In this document: positions 45,459-55,863 of the stretch, one piece after another | Layout: every line of letters starts with the position of its first letter | How positions within the stretch are numbered: the first letter of the stretch is position 1 | From: Oxytricha trifallax | Taxonomy: Eukaryota > Ciliophora > Spirotrichea > Sporadotrichida > Oxytrichidae | Direction: 5' to 3' | NCBI GenBank assembly: GCA_000711775.1 | Contig: ARYC01017223.1 | Coordinates: 109,405-173,404 of the forward strand | DNA: 64,000 nt | The notes under the pieces: model-generated | Database searches by the model: none | Told to the model about the DNA's origin: nothing | Seen by the model: the letters and a program-made list of their open reading frames with translations, nothing else | Position numbers and translations under genes: made by a program

Positions 45459-48377
45459 ATGCTGCTGTAGCAGGCGGATTTTGCAGGTTATAATAAAACT
45501 TTTATTTTAAGTAGTATGTGAGAAAGTATATAAATAACAAAAAGCCAAAGAAGATCAAGCACAGCCATAAGAGTAAATCCGTGGTATCATAGACTCTATA
45601 TGTTACTGCTGCTATCGAAGAGATGAAGGAGAGTGAATAAGCTACGAATCTCAGCTTTGCAAGTGATTAAAATCAAAATAAAGAACCTTACCTCAACTCT
45701 TTATCAACTATGGCTCGATCATTGGCCATGAGATTCTCATAAAGCACTTCGAAAGTTTCAAGAATTCTTAATATTATTAAAGATCTTGCATTTTGCAAGA
45801 AATAGTTACTCGAAACACCCAGTCACTTTTCTCCTTCCTAAGCAATTTTGAGAACGTTAGTGACCAGAAACTAAGCAAGAACTTGTTCTCATTGCTCGTG
45901 GATTTAATTTAGAGCAATAATAATTTAGATGAAGACTCAAAGCCACGTATCCTTTTAGCTGCTCTTGGCTATTATATGGGAGAAAGAGTATAAATCGAAG
46001 ATGAATTAATACAAGAATCAATCTTATTATTAATACGCTCACCTAATACGAGACAAGCTCCAGGTTTAGCAAACTTTGTATTCTTTAATTCAGTTGCAGC
46101 ATTCACTAAACAGCTTGCACCAGTGCAGAAATTGGATTCTACTCTCCCTATATTATACAATTAATGGGTTAAACTTGGTAATTATTCGCAGTCGACTCTC
46201 AAGTTTAAAAGCTAATACCTACTTCATTCTTTATCTTGAATGTGCCTTTCATGACTCTACTCAAGCAAGACTGTGGCTTGCACTTAATAAGAGACATACC
46301 TGTAGAATACACAGAGTACTTCGTAAGAATTTGTGCTCTCTCTTGCTCTCCTACAGTTGAAGCACTCAAAGATTATATATCAATTACTAGGGCTACTTTC
46401 TTACAGAAGTAAGAGGTTATTGATTCAAACACTATGGTTTACTTTATGAAAGGCCTTGCATAAAGGCTGCAGAGCAGAGACGAGCAGTGGGTAGGCAAAG
46501 TAGAGCAGTTCAAGAAGCTTCAGCAGCAAATCATAGAAGCTTAAATTGAAAAGAATGTGAGTGTGAGCAACAGCATCATTGAAAATTGCCTTAATGGCGA
46601 CTGCTCTGAAATTCAAAGAATTTTACACTTACCCAAAAATATGGAAGCTTTCTCTGATAAAACAATTGTAGACTTACTTCAACTCTTTGAGAATGCTAAT
46701 AACTCGCATTCACTAGCTCGTGCTTTCAATTCAAAGCCACAGAATGAAAGGTTAAGTGTGAGTAATGACTTAGAAAAGCTGCAGCAAAATCTTTGCTTTA
46801 AGTTATATAGTTCTCAAATTTTGTGCATTAACTATATTTGCGAAAACCTGCACGCAAACCATTTAATACATTTTGGTATTGGTAATGGCAAGACCTTGAT
46901 CTGCGTTGCGATAGCCATTCTTATAGCTCTTAAAACGAAGCTATCCGTAATCATAGTTGGCAAGAATGAGCACTTAGTGCAGAGAGATTACCAAAAATTT
47001 CAAAAAGTTATCAGTGCAATGGAACTTGATTCAAACCATAATTTCTTTGCAAAAAATACAGGCATTTATTTTTTCACTCAACCACAACTCAAGAAACAAA
47101 TGAAGGCTGCTAAATTCATGAGTGTGTGGCACGATAGCATCGTGCTTATCGATGAATACGACTGGATTCTCTTCGATGGCTCCGCTGACAACATTATAAA
47201 CCAACTAAATTTTTACAAACAAGCAAGAAGTATTATAGGATTTTCAGGAAGCCATCTTTCTCAAGGTGAAGAAAATTGTCTTAGTTTAGCATTGCATAGC
47301 ACACCTGTAGTATTCCCTACCCTTGATAAACTGTAAGGAAATAAGAAAACTTAGTTACCAGACTTGCTCATAAGTTCAAATCAAGGAGATTACTTACAAA
47401 GAATCAAGGAAATCATAAAGGATTAAGTAGCTGTTTCACCAGTTTTAATAGTGGCTTCAACAAATTACAGTGCTATTGAAATAGGTTTAAAGAAATCCGA
47501 TTTTGATTTCATTAGTTTCAACCAATCCCAAGCGACTGCAATTGAATCTGTGCTTGAAGGCAGGTATTTAATGAGAAATGCAAGCAAAAACTACGGGGTT
47601 TACTTGCTCAACGAGCCACAGGGGAGAGGAACAGATATCCAAACTAATGATGAAATCGATTAAAATGGTGGTTCATATTTAATCATTGCTGATGTTTTCT
47701 CACAAAGATCTGAAGAATAAATCATTGGCAGAATTGGGAGACTTAACACTAAAGGCAGGTGGCAGCGAGTATTATATAAGCAAGCTTCTAAAGATAGTGC
47801 AGAGCAGCTGCTTATAGTTGAAAAGAAAGAAATAGAGCTTATACTTGCTAGCAAGCACAATTAAGTATAATCAATTTTATAAAATCGATTAGAAGCAATG
47901 GAAAATTTTCTTGAATAAAACCAGGTGCCTTAAGAATAAATTACTGCAGAGCTTTCAAACGAATAGGAGCAAGATAATATTGTAAGAGAAATCGTTAAAC
48001 ATATTGTATCTCTCACTGAAAAAGCTTACAGCGAAGCAAGCAACCCAGCAGCAGTAGTGAAGCAAAATAATCTTGAAGAAGAAAAGGAGCCTTAATAAAT
48101 TGAAGAATAAGGTGAATAAAGTAAGTTGGGTTTTTATTAACCTTCTCTCATAGAGCTTATTGAATAGAAGATGAGTTAAAACCCTGTGCTTCAAGATAAA
48201 CCATTCGAACAGGTATAGCAATTGGTGCACAGGAGTTTAAAGCGGTAGCACCATGAAATTACGAAGGCTCAAAGCAGAGAGAGATCCAAAAGCAAAAGCA
48301 GTTCTGCAAGTTAAAAGAGAAGATTATTGAAAGGTTAACAGAAGCTTGAATTAATCAAAGAATAAAATAAGAATTGA
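45459..48377 (+). pseudogene. SecA-like ATPase, copy 1, frameshifted
   Basis: The same gene as at 55864-58785 but with 1-nt losses relative to copy 2 near 45507, 45690 and 46145, all in the N-terminal third. The ATPase core (46557-47860) remains open, with GIGNGKT, DEYD and QGRGTD motifs. A decaying duplicate or one with sequencing errors; TGA at 48375-48377. Confidence 0.8.
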
Positions 48378-48645
48378 GATTGGTTACTCGTCGCAGTGCT
48401 AGAGATAAACATTCACTTGCACTTATACAGAGCTGCCAGAGAACGAAGAGACAATGGAAAGATGGTTGAAGGCTGCCTCGAGTGAGAGAAGGCACTTTAA
48501 AAGCGACATAAACCATAGAAATTCAGAGAGAAAACCAAGATTAAGAATATGAGATTTATCTTAATTTTTTAAAGCAATTCACCATATTCATGTTTTTGCT
48601 ATTAATAGCATATAGAGAATCGTGGAGGAATAGAAGCAGCAGCAC

Positions 48646-49447
48646 TCACTGTCTCATGTTTGGAGATTGATTCTGCAAATTCTACAGGTTACCATCTTGC
48701 ATAAACTGCTCTTTCATCTTGCGTAAGTCAAGCAACTCACTTTCCATATCGTCATGTTATTGCTTCAACTTTTTAGTTTACTGCAAGAATTCTTGCTTAT
48801 CTTATTTCAAAGCCATTTCATAGTCTTTTACCTCCTCTAATTATTCACGGGTTCTCTTTCTTTTAGATGAATCCTTAACGAGATTCACAGCCTTACCTCG
48901 CTCAGCTACACAAGGAATTAAGAGAGAGTAAACTTACTGCTAAAGTTAAGGCATCTGCTGAGAGCGTCCACGAACTCGGGTCTCATTTCTATAACGAGAT
49001 CTCTATTTTACTCTAGCTTTTCTCTTCGTTAGAGCATTGCATCATGAATCATCTGGGAGACACCGTCGGTGTCTAGGGTGAAGAGCAAGTCACAGATCCA
49101 TTATCTGTCTAGGTGGACCCAATCTCGTTCTTCAGGCAAGTATTGCAGCAGTCTTGAAGACCCTCTTGCATAATCGAGAAAGTCTTGAACTGTAAGTCCA
49201 TCGATTTGAGGCACTGCTGACACTTTAACTGCGTCTCTTCTTACGTACTATATTAACAGTTACAGGATTAAGCTAGGGGTTACGTCTTCTCCGCTCTTAT
49301 GATTTACTTAAGGAAATAAATGTTGGTGGAATCCGCTTTGTAAGAAAGCGTGGCAGTCTTGGCAAGAAAGTTGTATAGCTCTTTCTTACTTTTGCAATTC
49401 TGGGCGAGTTCTGAAACATTGATACCAGTAAGTTACTATTGGTTCAT
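48646..49447 (-). CDS. Coiled-coil protein related to the TBE 22 kDa protein? (copy 1)
   Basis: It starts at the ATG at 49447 (MNQQQLTGINVSELAQNCKS). Core: VKVSAVPQIDGLTVQDFLDY, ARGSSRLLQYLPEERDW, WICDLLFTLDTDGVSQMIHD, EMRPEFVDALSRCLNF. A 32 bp intron (48906-48937) leads to a coiled coil (QDKQEFLQQTKKLKQQHDD) and TGA at 48646. The order of motifs SKKEL, VKxxxxP, TVxxxxDxA, QYLP, LxTxxxD, I parallels the TBE 22 kDa protein (SKEDL, VKFAEIP, SVTNLYDDA, QYLP, LATIKGD, I). Copy 1 has a 1-nt deletion near 49290 relative to copy 2. Confidence 0.6.
48906..48937 (-). other. Very short intron, 32 bp
   Basis: GTAAGT...TTGTGTAG on the minus strand. Splicing joins CLNFST to ERGKAVNLVKDSSKRKR in frame; reading through ends at TGA. 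Confidence 0.7.
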
Positions 49448-49906
49448 TAAACTTTAAAAGTAAGGTGCCTTAAACCATTTTATATAGGCCAATTTTGATT
49501 CAGGAAGACACTACCGTTACTAAAATCAGAGAGTGCTTTTCATAATAATGAAATCGTACCAGCACAATCCAATTTCCGCTAGCGGAATTCTACCAGCACC
49601 AACACAATTCATTATTAGGAAGTAAGTAATTTCCATAAGAATTCAATCAAGGATTCAAAGTAAATGAACTTTTTTCATTACTATATTTGGCTAAATTATC
49701 AATGATTTTATATGAAATTAAGTAAAATCATAATTATAGAATAACTAGATGCAATTATAATTACTACAGTACTATAAAAAACTTAATTAATCCAGAATCT
49801 ATTTAGAATATAAGTAAATCACCACACAATTTCTATATTTATTATCAGAATTATGCATTCTGATTTGCTTGAATCCTAATTTATCTATATTGAAGTATGC
49901 ACCTTG

Positions 49907-51973
49907 AATTCATGATAGAAAAGTTTCACACATTTAAAGGTAGAATTTTTAGTCTTTTAAAAAATAGCTGGCCTAGCTTAATTCATGATAATTTAGTTAC
50001 TAAAATAAGTAAGTTAAAATATAGTTCTCTATTTAATTTCCATAGTATTTTTAATTCAGATGACTAGAGACAGCTAAGACAAATTTATATAAACTATATT
50101 ATCAATTAAAATTTCAAGGCTAGTGATAACAAGAATCCAATTTTCTTAATTCATATTAACTTTAATTTCAAAACTTTTCCTTGTAATAAAGAACCTTTTA
50201 CTAACCTTTAAATAATTCTTAATCTATCGAATTTATTGAAGTTCAAGCTATATGTAAGGTATATAAATATATATATTAGAATTAAATTGATACTAATAAT
50301 GGACTATGATAAAATTTAAAAGAATAACAAGTTATTTATCTTATATTTAAAATTTAAATAAATTAAGTTTATACTTAAGATAATTTTAAATCTGACTCTA
50401 ATATAAAATAAAAGATAATATTATTTCTCATATTTATTTCTTAACATAATTCTATCAATAAAATAAACTGTATTTTGAATATTCGAATTATACAAAGCTA
50501 GTGAATTTACTTTTAATACACTTATTAACAATTAATTTTATATAGAAATAAAAGATAAATATAAATAAATTTTAATAAATTTTAATAAATTTATTGTATA
50601 AATAAACAGTTTTAAACTTATTTTATTTTATATTTTTAGCTATTTTATTTATAAGTTAGGATAGTTAAGTATGGTATTAATGCTATTAATATTACTTATT
50701 TTTAATTTATATTAGTAATTTAACTATTATTTTCTCTCATAATTGATAGTAGCAGAAATAGTAATATAGCCTTGGCTTAATTTAACAAATTTTAATTTTC
50801 ATAAAGCTAAATTGAATATTCAAGTTTAGTATTTTCAAACCTAAAATTATTCTTTAATTTTATTAACAGTCAATAATAATAGAAATAGTCAATTTCAATT
50901 TATATCATTTACATATTTTTATTTTATACAATCAAATAAATATAAGTTTATAATCTTTTTATTCATTCTATTCTAAAGGATAATAATTTTCAATAAGTTT
51001 ATTTACAATTTTATTACAAATATAGCTAAAATTATTTCAATTTTATATAAAACTTTCATTATTAATACTTTATAATATTTATTTACTTCTTAATAAAAAG
51101 CCCTATAATCTTTGTTTTATTAAGTTTAACAATAAATTTGAAATAGAGGGAGTATTTTTAATCAATAAACTTACTTATTTTCATTGATAAATTTGAATGT
51201 TTGTAAGAATTTGAATATTTAAACTTTCTAAACTTGTTAATATTATTACTATTTTTCATTGTATAGTACTTAGAAATTTTAACTTAGTTAATTTTTAATT
51301 TATTTTAATTAGAATTAAATAGGGTTTAAATAATAAATTATTCTTATTAATATAGAGGTTCCTGGCACTGGATTAATTTATATATATAAAATTAATTAAA
51401 TTTAGCTATAAATTATTTATAAATAACTTCTCTATTTTATATAGGTCAATAATTTTACTTTATCTATTACTTATAAAATTTCATGTTTCGACATTAAAAT
51501 AGGTTAATTAAAATATTTATTGATAAGTTTAAAGCCAACTTTTTATAAATTTCAATGGATTTTATCACTATTACAGTTATTCACCATGCATTTTAATAAA
51601 TTTAAAGAATAAAATAAATTAATTTATCAATAAATCTTGTAAATAATAGATTTTTTATTAAAAATAATGCTTAGAGTTAAAAATATAGTTAATAAAAAAA
51701 ATGGAAAATTATAGTAAAAATAACAAAGTTAAATAATAAAATATGTAAAAATAAGCCATTTTTATATAAAAAATCATAGATTTTATCATTAAAATTCGTA
51801 AAAATTAAGAATTAATGCTAAGTATAGTTGATTTCCAAAAATTGGTTGCCAAAAAATCAAGAATTTCAAAGTTAAAAGTTTGCTCTTAAAGTTGGTCAAT
51901 AAAACCATTACTATTTAAGCCAGAGTAAAATAAATATAATTATAAAATTTTCTAAAATATTCAATGAACGGTG
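49907..51973 (+). CDS. AT-rich block with long TGA-free frames, copy 1
   Basis: About 80% AT and easily mistaken for spacer. With TAA/TAG as Gln, 49907-50478 is one frame of 190 codons (MHLEFMIEKFHTFKGRIFSL; LKNSWPSLIHDNLVTK), followed by an open frame to about 50742, and a third from about 50743 to 51973 of ~410 codons without TGA (FIDKFECLQEFEYLNF; GSWHWINLYIQNQLN; SMDFITITVIHHAF). Very rich in I, N, L, F, K, Q, with several hydrophobic stretches. It may be one gene of ~690 codons with two frame breaks. No family recognised. Confidence 0.4.
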
Positions 51974-53496
51974 ATCACAGTGATTGTGAAGATAAAAAAA
52001 AATTGCAATGAAAATAATCTTTGCAAGAATTGCATTCAAAGAGCGAGACTCTAGCACTTATCAAGCCAATAAACTCAGCCCTCACTTAAATAAGTGAATT
52101 AAAGTAGCCTAGCAGAAAAAGGCTTTAATGATATTAATCCTAAGCTCTCAAATCCAAGCAAAAATTAATAGCCTGATTAATAGGCCTCAAATCAATTTAT
52201 TCAATAACCTAAAGTTCCTGTTTAAAATCCACCTCCCGCTCCTTAACCTAAGCCCCAGAACCCCAACAATAATTAAGGTTAAAACTAAAGCCAACTTCAG
52301 CAAAATCCTCCTCAAGTGTAAATATAGCAAAATCAAATTCAGCAACACATAAGTTTTAAGTTGGATGTTAATCCAAAACACAGATACTCTATCAGTTAAA
52401 ACCCTAAGATGGTAAGTCATCTTTATTCTTTGAACTATGACAAAATTTTCAAAAATGTACTCGATTATTCGTAAGACCTGGTAAAGGCAGAATATTACAG
52501 CAACGATCCAAAGTGTGAAATTAATACAAGTAATTTAAATGACATTCAAAACATTCAGGCCCTGTCAGTTTAAAAACCTAACAAGTTTATCTAATTTTTT
52601 CACGCCCTCAATATTATTATGAGCAATACCTATTTTATCTCAGCAGAGCAATCAATTCAGCACGCTTTACTAAATGTTAGAGACCCAGAAATCATAGAAC
52701 TTTCACTATCACGCAACAAACTCTTTGACATCGACAATTTTATGGGTGGAATCCATACTAGTTTATTCCAAAGTCTAAAACTTGAAAAATTTGAATCAAA
52801 AACCAAGCATGAACTATTAAATGAAAATCAAATTAAAGGTAAGCTCATTGATTTTTTGTTGTTGTAAAATAAAACCCCCGTTTTAATCTGGACAATTGAT
52901 AATGACAAGCAAGAATTTATTGTTATAAAGTAACACTAAGGTGACTGGTACTTTCTTAAATAAGACAGCAATACTTACAAAATCAGCAAAAAAGGGAAAA
53001 ATATCACTCAGATCTTTCAGAACCAGTTGAAGAAATTAATCAGCACGACTTAATTCATCAGTATTTTGGCTCAGTTAATATATTCTACTGTATAAAAGTG
53101 CAAGACTAAAACCAGCGCAAATTCGAACAGTTAATATTCCACATGCTCCACTTAATCTATAAATCAAAAAAATATGCAGAGCAAATTATTTTTTGGAAAG
53201 ATTTTGTCAATTTAGCTCAAGAACAACTCAAACTACCAGACCTTTAGAATAATAAATTCTAACTACCTCCACTCAGATTTAATCCAACAAATTATTACTC
53301 TAACTAGCACACCTGGAATTAAGTAAAAAAACAAAAAAAGAGAGCGGCTAAGAAAACTTTGAAACTAGTTGAAGAATCAGAATATGAGACAGATACTTCT
53401 CCCCAAAAACCTCAAAATTCAGGAAAGAGTTCAACACCAACCAGAGGCAAGCAACAGTAGGAAGCTCAGAATGCAAACAAGAGACAGAAGAGATGA
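51964..53496 (+). CDS. Cys/Gln-rich unknown protein with two frame breaks, copy 1
   Basis: It starts at the ATG at 51964 (MNGDHSDCEDKK). A run of nine A requires a +1 shift to continue as CNENNLCKNCIQRARLQ, a Cys-rich motif, then a Q/P/N-rich stretch (52080-52340). A folded part follows (VSHLYSLNYDKIFKNVLDY; SAEQSIQHALLNVRDPE; QHQGDWYFLKQDSNTYKIS). Near 52990-53020 (C-A6-G3-A5) a -1 shift is needed to continue as INQHDLIHQYFGSVNIFY, ending in a basic tail (KKQKKRAAKKTLK) and TGA 53494-53496. Both breaks are identical in copy 2. Function unknown. Confidence 0.55.
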
Positions 53497-54671
53497 GCAC
53501 TACAGGTAAGCTTATTATATTTTATTATAAATAGCTTGACATGCAAATGTCAGCTATAATTTCTTAATTTTTAATAATTAATTTACCTAAAAATTTCTTA
53601 ATAATTTTTTCTTTCTTATTTATTTTCCTTATTAATTCTAATAAATATTTCTCTATATTATCTTAATCCAAAAAAATTAAACTAAATAAAAGTATAAGAA
53701 ATTAAGATTGAAAATTGTAATTTAATATATTTTAATAAAAGTTTTGTGTTAACACAAAAAATAAAATTGCTTTAACTTACCTTATAAATCTAAAATTATA
53801 AATGATATAATTTTCAACACTAAATTATATATTCCTAAATAATCTATATCTTCTATTTTTTATAAATAAGTGTTAACATTAGTATTAAAAATCATAATTA
53901 TCACATAGATTAATGATTTTAATATAAAATAAACAAATTTGTTTGTTATTAATATACTAATTTGTATTTTATTAATTTTGCCCTATTAAATTAAATGTGT
54001 CTGTAAATTTATAGAAAAAAGATCTCTAAAAATGAAAAGTTTGATTAGTCTTAAAATAGAAATAAATATCATTTTGTTAGGGCCCCTGAATCACTTGCGT
54101 GAATTATAAAGAGTGTATTTAGGTTATTTACACTAAAATCAGATAAAAATAGCGTGCATTAAATAAAGTGTAGGTAAATTAATATTGCGCATTTAGCGCA
54201 AGTGTATTTAATTTTGAGTGTAACAAACATCTTCGTATTTAAATAGCGCTTAAATAAGTGCGAAAAATATGAAAAAAGTGAATTTACATAAAATAGAGAA
54301 CATGGATCGATAGATCTCGAGTTGCTCTTCAAAGTGCACACAAAGCGCAGTGAAGTTAGTGGAGTGTGTGTGAGTTGCGTTGCTAACAAAGAAAGTGCGA
54401 TAGGCATTTGAGATTTATCAGTTTTTGATTTCCATTATTAGTTTAATTATTAAAGTAGTAATTATTAATTAATAAAAACCAAACTTAATTCAAATGTGGA
54501 GGTAAAAGCGCATCCCCTCACAAATAGTGTGAACGGTAAAACTTTGCACCTAATCGGTCAACAGGGTACAAACCCCATATATTCTTGATCAGCATCTCAA
54601 ACTCTATAAGACTGGTAAGTATGGCTTTAAAATAAAATCATGAATTTTTTCCCATCTTCACCGTACTTGCA
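53497..54671. other. Spacer between the last gene and right inverted repeat of copy 1
   Basis: AT-rich to about 54060, then a GC-richer stretch (54060-54440) with many GTG/GCGC-type words but no conserved frame seen. It may be regulatory DNA of the unit. Confidence 0.45.
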
Positions 54672-54779
54672 TTCTCTCGATCGGCTCCCTCAAATTAAGT
54701 TAAATTCTGTCCTTTTAAATTTCCTTATTTATCGATATACTTAAAACTTTTTATCAACTTACAAATTCTATGTGTACAT
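54672..54779 (-). repeat. Right terminal inverted repeat, copy 1
   Basis: Reverse complement of 44396-44505 to near identity. It abuts AAACCCCAATACGT and then the left repeat of copy 2, making a ~230 bp near-palindrome at the junction. Confidence 0.88.
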
Positions 54780-54793
54780 AAACCCCAATACGT

Positions 54794-54903
54794 ATGTACA
54801 CATAGAATTTGTAAGTTGATAAAAAGTTTTAAGTATATCGATAAATAAGGAAATTTAAAAGGACAGAATTTAACTTAATTTGAGGGAGCCGATCTCGAGA
54901 ATG
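54794..54903 (+). repeat. Left terminal inverted repeat, copy 2
   Basis: Direct copy of 44396-44505. Confidence 0.88.
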
Positions 54904-55863
54904 CAAAAAGAAGGGTTGGCACTATCACGGCTCTTACAAAGTTTGAATATGATTAGATTAATATGATTAGATTGGTGTGATTTTTAATTTTAAGTTCAGA
55001 GCAGTTTGAAATCCAGTAGGTTGTCGGGGCCGTTCTCGAGATTTTTCAACATTGGTATAGTATTATACCGGTCTGACCTCTATAATCCAGTGCTTTGGCT
55101 TAAGCCAAAAAGCATTTTTGAGGGTCAAAACTGAAGACCCAAATTTTCGATTTCGGGTGCCATTAACTTCTAGATATTCTCGTCTTCACATTTCTACTGG
55201 ACCATTATTCAGTTATGGACGGGGAAAGGTTTGAATTTCGAAAGTTGCCGCGGATTTCGACATTTTTTCAAAAAGCCAATTTTGGGTTTCGCCCATCTTG
55301 AAAATTCCTAAAATTTATCACAGCTATTCAACCACCCACCTCCAGGCGACTCTAAGCTACTCGTTTAATGAGTTATAGTGAATAATCATTATTTGTCTTG
55401 GTTTGGCAGTGAGCCAGCTATAAATCCGGAGGATATAAGCAAAAGAGTGTTTTTTCATATAGTTAAGGATCAATAATCCAGTCGAAATTTTAATAATCCA
55501 GTGGTTTAATAGTAAAATACAGTCGAATTAATCATTAAAATTAAGCATAAATCAGATGAATCCAGCCACTGGATTTTAGAAAACCTCTGAAATCAGCCTT
55601 CAATAACTTTTGAATGCGAGTGCTGGTAAGCTTAAATCTTCGATATTATCTTCTATTTAGAAGGTATAAATGATTTGCAAGTGCCGCAGGAGGCACCTGA
55701 TTAGTCAAACTCAGATTGGATTTTTGAAAATCATCAAGCCAATGGAAATTTTGAAGAAAATTTTAAAGCCAAGGGCATTAAGTGTGAGTATTAAAATGCG
55801 CAAGACAGCGCTAAAATCAACCGTGCTAAAGAATTTCTGCAATAAAATAACTATAACTTGAAA

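Larger units (their letters stand above)
44381..54779. mobile_element. 10.4 kb tandem unit, copy 1, with terminal inverted repeats
   Basis: Begins after the LRR gene start with ATAAACCCCAATACGT, then a ~108 bp inverted repeat (44396-44505); its complement is at 54672-54779. The next copy starts with the same AAACCCCAATACGT. Order: GC-richer leader, SecA-like gene (+), coiled-coil gene (-), AT-rich block (+), Cys/Gln-rich gene (+). Corresponding points in the second copy lie 10398-10414 bp downstream. Confidence 0.85.

Noticed and set aside
46425..46616. Minus-strand ORFs inside the SecA-like gene, and their copy-2 equivalents
   Set aside because: Antisense shadows of a long conserved + strand frame.
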